The notes under the pieces are model-generated. The model made no database searches. It was not told where the DNA came from and saw only the letters and a list, made by a program, of their open reading frames with translations. Positions 49,501 to 61,500 of a DNA stretch of 64,000 bases are shown in pieces. The DNA is taken from assembly GCF_014851395.1 (NCBI RefSeq), contig NW_024041039.1, positions 2,924,360-2,988,359 on the forward strand. The letters are read 5' to 3'. This DNA comes from Micropterus salmoides. Lineage: Eukaryota > Chordata > Actinopteri > Centrarchiformes > Centrarchidae. Made by a program: the position numbers and the translations under genes. Position 1 is the stretch's first letter. The number at the start of each line of letters is the position of its first letter.

Positions 49501-52500
49501 TTCTTTGTGTGGGATCTTGAAAAGGTGAACATATCTAGTATCTCACCTTGTGCTGCTGTGGTCCACATGATAATCTGACAGCATTCACATCAAAAGTGAT
49601 GTGGGCACCAAAAAGTTTGCATCACAAGCTGCGTGTCTGAACGTGGCTTTAGGATACAGATGTTGGAAGCTTTACACTTACACATCTGCATTGTCAGCTG
49701 ATGACTAAAACACACTACAGTCCTGATAACAGGTATCAGTCAAACCACCTCCTCATTCACTCAGAGGTTCTCACTCTGTAGTGAACAGAAAGATGAGATA
49801 ACCGATCATCAGGTGTAGTGTGGCAGGACTGTTAGCTCTTCAGTTATCTAAAACTTAAGTCAGTGTCTCAGAATTCAACTATTTAAAAACTAGGTACTGT
49901 CACTCCACGCATCCCAGGTTAACGGTATCGACTTAGTAACACATTTCTCATCTGCTAAGAGTTCCTCTTCAACAGAATTAGTCGTTTTTGTGCATGTATG
50001 TGTGTGAGCAGCCGAGGAAGTAATTGTTACGATAGCATATGGGCCAAAGTTATCTATCAAAGCTGCCGGTTTTCTTTTCATTAGGACAGCCTTAAAAGTT
50101 GGATTTGGGAAGAAAGACACTTGTTACACAAACACGCCAGAAATCACAGAGCAACTTGAAACCTGTAGGCTCAAATCTCTAATTCGTCGTATTTGCCATC
50201 ACACACACTTTTACTTCCATCTTTATGAGGATTGTCACTGACCCCCCCTCTATATTTCAACACAAACAAACATTTAACTCCTGGGCAACTCCATCTTTCC
50301 ACTCACAATCCCTTGTTCAAACTTAACAAATCACTGTAGTAACTCTCTTCGAGCCCGGGCCAGCGACATGAGAAGTAGGGCGTTGTCGCCATGGCGACCA
50401 GATCCACAACCACTTGAAAACAGGGCCGAGTGCTCGTGAGTATTGTTTTTATGTCAGCATTAAACTGCCAAAGAACCAAATGTGAGCGCGCCACTTTAAA
50501 TTAACGACCCGACAAACTGCAATTTAAAAAACAAAAACACACTATGTGACAATAAGAGAAGTAGATTTGCTCTACCAGGTGTGAGGAGACGGGGAAGGCC
50601 GTGGAGCAGGGCGATTGTTTTTTGAAAGACAAACATCTGCCTGGTGTGCATCTTATTCAGACAATGAGAGGAGAGGATGGTGGCCCCCGGTGGCCCCAAG
50701 GCTGAGGGACTGCCAGCACAAAGGCTCGTGTCAGCAGACAGCAGCTGCTGGGACGGGGTGACGGAGCACCGGTTGGTTTTGGGGGACAAAGGCGAGCAGC
50801 GGGCCAGTGTCAACGCATCTAATCCCTCGGCAAGTCAAACCTCAGCAGTCATCTGCCGTAACTTCGATTCAGACAAAGGCTGAGGGACGCCGCTCATCAC
50901 CGACTCTGAATCAGCTCCTTTTGAGCCCCATCAGTGCTTATCAAAACGTGTGACACAGTACTGCAGGACTCTGGCGCTGGACCAACCCGTGGAAACAGTG
51001 ACCCGCTTCATGTCTGTGACGTAAACTGCTTCTTTTCATGCTGTACAGAAGAGGATTGTGATGGAGAGAAACAGTGAAACAGAGAGACCGGGTGTTAAGA
51101 CGGAGTTTGTTTGTAATTACAATAATTAATAACACTTTTTCTTAATTGTCTTTGTGGAATAGTATGCACAGAGTCTGTCTTCCTCCAGGTGGAGGAGAAG
51201 AGGTTGTGTGGCTCAGGTCTGTTTGGCGACACCTGAAGATGCTTAACTTCCCTCCCGGATCCATATTTTTCATATATTACAATCTAAAATTTGTCGTCCT
51301 GATGGTCCATACTTTAATTAAGTCAGTCTATTCTGTACTTGCCAACAAGACACACACTAAACAAAATGAGTTGTTTGGACTCTAATGCTTTTGGGGCTTC
51401 ATGAAAAGACTTTAATTCAGCCTTTTTGCACCTAGTGGCCATTAGTGGCACTGCACCTTTAAGTATTTCTTGTTTAGGTTCAGCTTTCAGTTAATAGTGC
51501 GATTTAGTGGTAGAAAGATTTTTTATTACAAAGTGATGGTGTAATCAGCACCTTAATTCTAGCAAGCTGCTTGCAGCATGTTTGATTGGCTCAGCCTGCG
51601 GAGCCTGGGTGGATTAGGCCACTGGGGGGTTAAGTGAAGAGTGGAGCCCAGTGATCTACACAGCTACATTTAACCAAAACACACACACTTGCAGCTTTGA
51701 TTAGTCACAGTGCTTAGATTCATCAACACATTATTGTTATCAATAAAGTTGGTCATCATTAATTAATTGCTGAGCTTGCGAAAAACACTGAATAATCTAA
51801 TTTCATCCTTTTCTTTTACCAAACTGCTCTGATGCTTCGAGGTGTGAACAGCATGAACGTCACAATGGTGAAATGGTTCCCTCAGCCTGTTAAGCAGCTT
51901 GTGAAGACCCTTGTGAAGACACTCCCCACGTTTATCAGCTTAGTGGGTTTTCACCCCCTCACCGGTCTGCAACAGTAGATGCTGAGCCTTCAGATGACCA
52001 CTCACAATACTTTTACGTGTTACACATATTCAGTGAAGTGCTAATAAGTAAGGACCTTTGTTCTTCCAACGTTGTGTCAACATTGTGAGAAAGGCCCTTT
52101 CTTGTTTCAATGTGACAGCCGCTCCTACACAAAGCCGGCTCCACAAAGAAGAGGTTTTCACACATTGGCACACACAACTTGACTGGGCTGTACTGAACCT
52201 CGACCACAAGCCCATCCAGCACCTTTGGTGCCTGCAAGCCAATCAGAAACGGTGGTCAGATAAAATCTAAAATCAAGAGTTTGACAACTGCACATTCCAT
52301 CACAGACACGAGGCTCGTGCCTCAGCAACAGCTCATTAACAGGCTTAGCCTCGTTATGTTGGTCAGTCCCTGAGGGGACGGGGGGGCAGCTGAGGGAAGG
52401 GTAAATCCTACTATTGTGTGTCGCACTCCCTCTACACTCCAGTCCCCCTTCTATTATTAAAGACGGAGGGCACATCTCTATACTAACAACCTGTCAGTCA

Positions 52501-55500
52501 AGACAAAGACCCTGGTAACTGTTCAAGTTTAGTCCTTCTCAGGCCGAGTCTACATTTAATAATGTGCCATTATATGGGCTCGTGTTCACCAGAACAATCA
52601 ATGTGAACTGAGAGGTATTCCTCATTTACCACAGAAGGTAAAACAAAAAACATCTTGAAAGGAAATTGACTACTTCTTCATGCACCGTTACAGCGGCAAT
52701 AGAACATTGGAAACAAAGCGTTCCAAGTGGAGCTTTTGTTAGTAAATCACTTGTCCTACACAGACACAAGCCTCAGAGACAAGAGATCGTCTGACATTTA
52801 TACAGATAAATCATTCATACCAATAAGAAATTCAGAATTTAGTCTTAAAACAAACTTATTAAGATGAACTTCAAGCTAAAATTCTCCTTTGAGTTTAAAA
52901 TGTGAAAGAAAAACAGAGCCTGAGAGGACACATAGTGGCCAGAGTCTCTAAACAGCCACCATATGGCAGATCTAAGTCAGTCCTTCTCATGGAGGATAAG
53001 TCCCCTCCTCAGCCCCCTCCCTCTGGACTGGTTTAACCCATCTGGCTCCAACAAAACATTCCACTGCCTCTCAACTCGACTCAGCCCAGGTCAATTTACT
53101 GCAATTTGCTGTTTGGAATTTATGAACTTGCCGTCTACCAGACATGGAGTCGTTTATAGTCACCAAACAGGCAATTTACAGGAGCAGACTCCAATAAATA
53201 ATCAGTTTCGACTCGCTGTCCTGTTGTTTGCCAGAGATGTACCGGTAATTGTTGTGCACTTCCCCACCCTGCATCCATTCTGCTGCACAGAAAGCCAAAA
53301 ATAATTACTGTACTGTCTGACCATGGGAAAGCCAAGTTACTGAGGCAGAGCAGGAAAGCTCTAAAATCCTCCGCTAATGCATGGTACCCTTTTCTGAAAC
53401 CTCGTTAGTGATGAGGACACGTCACTGTTAGACAAAAATCAAATCAGAACAGTGAAAGCAGACTTTAGAAAGAAGATTCTTATTATGGCATCACTTTGTG
53501 ATTGACATAGGACTTTTAAAAGTCAAAATCTGCAACCTTTTATTGTCGACTTGTGGTTGTTTTCCTGCTCCATGTGTCGGATAAAATCCAAGCAGTGCTT
53601 TCCCTTTAAAAAACCCTTGAACCACCTTGTGCATTTCTGATCTGTTTGTATGGAAAAGAAAAACAACTTAAACTCCAAGAAAAATCCCAAAGCAGAAATC
53701 ATCACGCTGTTGATCGACAGGTGAAGTGCAGAAATGCAGAGAAGACACTCCGAGTAACTTCGCACCAAACACGGAGGTAAATTTAATTTGTAATGAATCA
53801 AGTCACCCCTGAGAGACTATTGCCGAGTTACTCTTTAGCATGACACTGACCCAGGAATATCAGTAGTAGCTATGGAGGAGGCTTGTCATACATTTTACTG
53901 GAATAATATTAGGAGTCTGAAGAGGTAACATTATCCTTTGATTCAAAAGACAAAAGCAAAGATTACAAGTCTTTGTATGGCAGAAATATGTTCTTTCTGC
54001 TTTCCAATCTCGTTAATCATCTTGCATGCCTTCAGATTGATCTTGCGACCTCTTTTGGGGTCCCAACATCCAACTTTAAAAGCAGTGCTGTAATGCGGCT
54101 ACGGCCTATTGCCTTCAGATGTGGTCGGCAAACCTAGAGTCAAACTGAGGCCTTAACTCATCAGTGTGATGTGTCAAACAGCAGTGGACCAGACAATAGG
54201 TTCATGATCATCTCACTGTTTACATTCACCTTGTCCTTGTACCCATCAGTCAGTCACATTGCACAAAGCTGACTGCCGTAGATCAGCAGTAAAGAGAAGG
54301 TAAGCTGATGCATGAATATTTCCACTCCTCTGTGTGTTGGAACGAGATTTGCATTTAGTAATGGATTAATAATAACAGCATCTCTATCCTCTGTTGGCTC
54401 TGAGCTTTTCTGCTTTAATCTGCAGCCACAGTAGAACAGCAGCTGTGCCCTGGCTGCTCCCATTCTCTGAGGTGAAACCAGCAACACACACATAAAGCAG
54501 AAGCAGTAAACGACAAGGGCTTGTACAACAAAGACAAAAGAAAGAACGGAGAGATTTGATGAGAAATTGCACTGGTCACACATCACGTAGGAGGAGTTAG
54601 TGGACAATTCTGACTTTACTATGGAACCGTTGTCACGGTGTTGAAGCAGTGCTGAATGAGTAACTTCACTGCTCTCTATCGATCAATAACTATAAGCGCT
54701 TCTTGGAAACTGCAGCCTTGTACAACAGCTTCTCTTTCTTATAGAGTCATATGTCAGTTATTAAAAAACTGTGATGAGATATCCTATGAAATGGTGGGGA
54801 GACATAATGTTCTGGTCAGCGACTGGTGCACACAAATCACTGGTATTAATGAAAAGGGACTAAAGCTAGAGGTCCTATATTAAAAGATAATCCCTACAGT
54901 TTACCTTTAAGGATTTCTTAACCTCAGCTTCAACAGCTGGACTTCATCAGACAGCTGATTTAAGCTGTATCCTAATGTTGTTATGCTAAATGCTACGCCA
55001 AGCTAACATAGCTACAGTTAGCATACAACATGCATGTGCACAACTATGTTTATGTTCAGTTCAGCAGGTTGTATCTAATATTTAGGTAGCATGCTAATTA
55101 AATGTTAACATGCTAAAAGCTCAAGTTGTACTTGTACCGATGTTTTCAAAGCCGTGAGGGTCGGTGTGAGGCAAATTTCATCATCTGCTCATGTCCAAAA
55201 TGCCACAAACCTGTTATATAGGCACGTTACCATAACCTAACGTGTCCTCAATAATGTATGCATTTTAGAATGCTAATATTTGCATCCAACAGTTGTTAAG
55301 ATATTTAACTATGAAACAAAGTGATGGATCAACACACCATACCCCAAGCCGCAACGCTACCATGGCTAAAATGAAATAAATCATAAAAACTTAAATTTTA
55401 CAGGATGTTCTAGCAAGACGCCGACACACAGTTCATCCTTTCACGCTGTCTTTTCTTACCTGGCCTCTATGTGGTCAAACAGATGCTGCCAGCGGTCGTT

Positions 55501-58500
55501 GACGTCCTTCAGCTTGTCATTGATCTCCGTCTCTTTGGCCTTGTTGCTTGCTGTAATGAGTTGTTCTCCGAGCTGCTTCAGATGGGTTTTATTCTCACTG
55601 AACAAGTTGATCTCCTCCATACAGTCCTAACGGAGGAACACAGAACAAAGAGGACGGAGTCAAGTGCATGCAGGTTCACCTTTCAAAGCACAGTGATTAT
55701 GTGTTTCACATATCTAATCATTTCTCTACATGATTACTATTCATCTGTGAGTCTGACATTAAGGGTTTGGCCTCTAGAATGGCTTCAACCATAGTTTTAT
55801 AATTTAACTTTAAAAAGTTGGTAACCTATTCTCCTGAAACAAAACGTTAATACCCTTAACTCACTTCACTATAAGCAAGTCAACATGATCATTTCTGACT
55901 TTGGATCTTTGCCAGGAAGTAACTCCTGCCAAGAGTCTGTGTGCCAGGGCAAGACACTAAATTTAAATCTCCAGTGCCTGAAAAGGTTTAAACCCCCTGT
56001 CAGGGTAATAAGTTTGGGTTTCTATAAGAGCAATTGCCGCCCCCCCCCCCTCCCCCACACCGTGACAAATGAAAAGTGCTGTGAGCTCGACACAAAACAA
56101 ACCCGCGTGGCCCTGCTGGGGCTCAAACAGCTGTCGTCTCTTTAACAATCAGGAGGGAATTCACAGCTTTTTGAAAAGCCCAGACTGTCCCTCCACCACC
56201 CGGCCGAGCGACACACCATAATAAACTAAACATTTAAACAAAGCCAACCTGCACGTTCCACTTCATATTTAAACTTTTGATCCTGATGATTTGAGGATTT
56301 TGTATCCGGAGCTTGAACACCACATCAGAACCACACCACTGTAGAACTATTAATGTTCACTACAACAAATATCACGACATAACTAGAAAGCACCTGAGCA
56401 AGCTGGAGAAACAGAACGGAGGAAGAGGTGTAAATACTGAGAAAGTTGAACAAAGAAAAAGCTAATGCTGATTAACTGACTGACCTGGTGTCCAGCATTC
56501 ATATAATGGAGAGGATTACGTACAACTTGAGAACCCTGGAGGACACGTTTGTTTACATTAAAACATATTTCATAAATGCGCCGTCCAGTGTCATTTTTAG
56601 CCAACCATTCTAGGTGTATGCTATTTTTTTAAATCCATCTACCTCCCATATTTTCCCCCTTTACGTTCAAAAGGCTTCTCTTGTTTATATTGTTTGTTAC
56701 TGTGCGTTCATGCTTTCTGCAAAATAAATAGAACTAGAACGCACTCACAGCCTGCAGCACAATCTTCAAAATTACTATTTTAACAATAAATAATGTGAAA
56801 TGTTTTATGTGCATTTGGATATTGATCAAAACACATATAGTGATATACAATCACGGGATACATGTGCCTGATTTCTTAAATTAAAAGCACCAAAAACTAA
56901 CCACTTGCTTCTTGGCTCCTGTCAGGACTTTCTACCAAACAATTCTGACACATTTTAAAGACATCCTGCTAACAAACAAAAAAAACACAGACAATGGAAC
57001 CAAAAAGATAACCTCCTTGAAACTCTGAAGTCATTCTGCACAAATGTTTTACCTTTTGCACACACAAACAGATGTAGCTACATCTTTCTCAGTTGAGTTT
57101 ATTGTTTAAACTTTAGACCAATCAAGGAAGTGTCTCATTCACACAGCAAACTTTGATCATCAGCTGTGAGGATCAGCAGATGAATTTACAGCCATCTAAA
57201 TGTGTGAAGTGACAGTAATCCAATCTTCAAGCCATTAAAACTGCTGGGTAAGATACCTATTGTTATCACAATATCCTCCTACCTTCTTGAGTTTCTCCAC
57301 CATTTCCTCGATGTTGAGGTCGGAGTTGTGCGCCACCTTGTTCTCCATCTGAGTCAGCCACTCACACAGCTCCTTGTTCTTCTCATTAAAGATGATCCAG
57401 GCGTTCAGACGGTCTGCAATCTCCTGTTTACGCAGAGACACCTGACAAAAGAGGATTGGAAGAAATAAATTAAATAAGCTTTATTACTCTAAAGATGCTT
57501 AGTCTGTACTGTCGGCCTAATCTATGTCTTATTATGACTGATACAAATGCACCCTGGCATATAATTTAAACATCATTTTAATTTATTTTGTGATTAATTA
57601 GACTGTGAGTGGTTTGTAAAATGGGAGTGGGAATAATATGTAACACAGATACAACTTTAAATGCTCCTAAATTAAGAATAATTGTGCCCAAAGTTTCAGA
57701 AACAATGAAAAGCTGGTATAAAAATTCTAATTTCATAAGAGTGTCGGGTTTGTAGCACTGGGTTAGGCTTCACAAAGTAACAGGATATGCCTCTAAAAAA
57801 GGCTTTCGTTACAAAATTACACTGAATTGTGTGCTGTGTTTAAAGTGTGGCGAAGAGCTTCACTTAACCAAGAGAGGCTGATCGCTGGCAGAGCAGCAGA
57901 AACCAAATTAATAGTGGTGTGGCATTTCAGGAGCAGCAGGAAAGCAGAGGGAGCTGCAGTGTGTTCGTTTAGTTCTAACTGACTGCTGGATCGGCTCTAA
58001 ATGCTGCTGTCAGATTTCACTCAGCCACTTTAAACAGGAGGCATGGTGTGGATGAGACCGTCCCAAACAGGACTACACGTACAAAAATGCACAAACACAC
58101 AGAGAGGAAAAAGTGAAAGCCAGTATCATCACTTCGACTCCCCCTCCCCCAAACTCATTTCAATACAAAAGCTGAAGCCTCACTGCTCATTACAACATCT
58201 CTCTCCTGTCACCATCTGTTCACCCATCCCCACAAAGCCCCCCCCCCAACCCAAACCTGTTGGTTTCATCAGTCAGATCTACAAACTTAACTCCTCATTA
58301 AAGGCTTAGACTTTTAACACCGATGACCAGAAAACTGCCAAAGAAACCATGAACTCTGTGCACAGAATGCAGTACAGCATAAACACTGCAGGTGTTTGAG
58401 GCTCACAAACAAAACACAAACTGAGTGACTGTTTGTGCTGAGCTGGTTACATATGTTAGCTCTTAAATGAAGAACTTTCCACAAGCAGCTGTCTTATAGC

Positions 58501-61500
58501 TTGATTTTCAAACAACATCTATGGTGGACTTTAAGGAACGTAGGAGAGATTTTAAAAATGGGTCTCCACAGAAGAAAAGTTTGACAACCACTGTGCACTT
58601 TATATGAACTCTAGCCATAACAGATCTTTGCCAGCGATACCTTGAAATGACTTCCCGTTGTGATTTAATATAAACGAAATTACACATGTTCTTTTCTAAT
58701 GGTCTTTCCAGCAGGACAGTCAATACCAACTCATGCTGTGCAGCCACACATTGTTCAAAGTCACAGAATTTTATAAAAGATTTAGTGTAGATCCCAAAGT
58801 TTCCAGATACCAAATATGCCAGGACGAATTTGGGGAAATGTGTATAAAATGATGCACGAGACAACTAGAATATTTCTATTTGATTGAATGGAGCAGCCAT
58901 AAAAAAACAGAAGTCTGGAACAGCCTGGTGAAAAACATCTTCATGATGGTGTCAGATACCGTGGAATAAGAGGAGTTTTTCCAAACTTAAAGATACTGAA
59001 TATTGAAGGAAAGGAAAGATGGGTCCTCAAGAAAGAAAACAAGTCGGCTGACCATCGTCACTGTGCACTTTAGATGATTTATATATGAATCTCTGCAAGT
59101 GATATCTTGAAACTACTTTCCTGGGTTACATAACTGCATTTGATTCAAGCCAGATAACACATATCACTTCAAATACACTCATCACTCATATTCGGTTGAA
59201 TATGAATTATCCTGTGAACTTGGTGAACTGTCATGTTTTGCCAACTTAAAATGGTAAACCACACAGACGTACAAAGTAAAATACTTTCACAACTGTGCAC
59301 TAGTCAGCATCACCTACTAAATCTAATCTAGTAAGGAATCCAAAGGTCAGGAGCCCAGTGAAATAAAGTTATTGATGTAAGCGTTTAAAAAAGTAACAGC
59401 AATAAAGCAGTAGTAGCTCATTTGATCAGGTAAAAGGGCTGTGACTGGAGGACAACCAGTCAAGAGCCGGCAGACTAACCTTGAGGCAGAGTTCCTCCCA
59501 CTGACAGTGCAGGTGCTCCACCTGCTCCTGCAGCAGCAGGACATCGTCGGCGATGATGTACTGGGACAGATCCGCCTTCATGGTGCTCAGCTCAGTCAGG
59601 CTCTCAGCCCAGTCCTCCAGGGAGTCCTCGTTCTCCTGCATACCATAACACATCGACTGTCACAGGAAACCGTCAGGGACCCCCCTCCACAGCTCGCTCC
59701 CTCACAGCTACCCCCTAATGTCTCTCTCTGCCCGGCCCCTTTCTCTTTCTCTCCCCCTCTCTGTCACTCTTTTCTCTCTCTTTCTCCCCGCCCAGAGAGA
59801 GGATTAAAGGCCATAGGCTGCAGGCCGGGCCGGGGGAGGGGTGGCGGTGTGTATGAGGAATAAAGGCTGTGATGGGTCAAAGAGGATACGTTGAGTCAAA
59901 CCTGTTGTTTCAAACTTGGCTTCGCTCTCCTGAAGCTCTAACTGGCCTCCAAACTCAAACGGCCTGAAGGCTACATGTCTGTTTGTTCATCCACTGTTTC
60001 CTGTTGCCCTTGCACCATGTCACAAGCTCATTTATCCAACTGTTCCGCCTGCAGGACACTAGCACCATGTAGAAGTTTCACAGACTGCTAATACTATAAA
60101 AAGGAAGTTACATAAATATGAGCATGTAATATAATGTGGAGTAATAATGTATGTCCACATTTTGGGAAATATTTTTTAGTTTTCTTGCTGAGAGTGAGAC
60201 GAGAAGATAAATATCACTTTAAAATCTGCCTGTTTAATATGAAGCTACCTACGGTTAGCATAGCTTAGGCTAGACACTGGAAATAGATGTAAACAGCTAA
60301 CCTGACAGAAAGTGTAAAAAGAAGCAAAAGGGAAGAGATGCGGTTTTGTGCTGGAACCAACAGCAGTGACTTCCTGCACTGTAAAAACTAAAATCTAAGT
60401 AAGATTAATTATCTTAATTGAAGAAAAAAATATCCTTGTTTTTTGTCTGACAAGATATTTCTTCTTACCAGGCGGCTTTTATGTTAAAGAAGTTCACTTG
60501 TTTCAAGTTTTTTTGTCCTTAAGTAACAAGTGAAATATTCTTGTTCTGTTGGCAGATAATTTTGCTTATTTTAAGTAATATTTCCCCCATTTCATTGCTT
60601 TTTTCCCTTGTTTTTGAGAGCTCAGTTTTTGCAGTGTGGTAGATTTTGTTTCCTTTTCAGTCTTAATGCTAAGCTAACCGTCTCCTGCCTCTGTCTCCAT
60701 ATTAAGTGTGGAGACAATAAAGTGGTATTGGTCCTTTCATCTGACTCTCGGCAAAAAAGTAAATTTATAAATATGGAAATTCTTCCTGAATTCCAACCTA
60801 CAACTAAAGGAAAAACATTTCTGACTCAATACATCACACAACCATCAGAGCAGCTTTAGAAGAACTCATCCTCCCGAGGTTCTCTAACTGAGCAAAGCCA
60901 AAGAACTACCTCGTCTGAGCGCTAACTGACTGCACAGAGGGAGTTCTCGTCAAAATATATAAAAATGGAATTGTCAGGTCTCGGCTAAACCCACTTTGGG
61001 TTTAGGTTTAACTCAGCCAATGAGATTACTGCTGCCTCCAGAGTGTCTCTGCATCTCCACTGAATGTTTTGTATAATAAACTCAGTGGGTGTGATATATT
61101 GCGTGTTTTGATTTGTGCGACCAGCTGTTTGTACCTTGGTGAATTTCTCCGCACGCTGCAGCTCGTCGTCAAACTCCGGCATCGACTGATTCAGTCTGGT
61201 TTTCATGTCCTTCAGCTGCAGCATGCTGTCTGCTAGTCCGGCCTCGCAGCGGTCCCAGTTCTGTGACACAATAAAAAAGTTTTTTTTAGAAACGCATTGA
61301 TCATCCAGATATAGAATACAATGGGTTCTTAAATAGTTGAGTGGCTTAGAGAGCGCACTCCTTAGTCGGTGACTTCCTAAACATGCCCGCTGTCGTTAAT
61401 TAGAGCAGATTGGATTAACTTGGCCGTTCTCATGCAAACACAAACGGTCAGAGGCGACAGATGGAGGACGGAGGATTCAGATCTACAGTCAGAGAGGATA

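Larger units (their letters stand above)
45567..55459. other. Largest syne2 intron in the window (9.9 kb)
   Basis: Holds the candidate internal first exon at 47.9 kb, CA/TG microsatellites (46495-46522, 47594-47620, 48590-48608), GCTAACATGCTAA-like repeats near 55000-55110 and a SINE-head fragment near 48315. The exons on either side join in phase 2 without any intermediate exon. Confidence 0.65.
59636..61134. other. syne2 intron with nested repeats
   Basis: A pyrimidine-rich tract (59690-59790) is followed by the nested repeat at 60150-60750. No exon seen. Confidence 0.6.
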
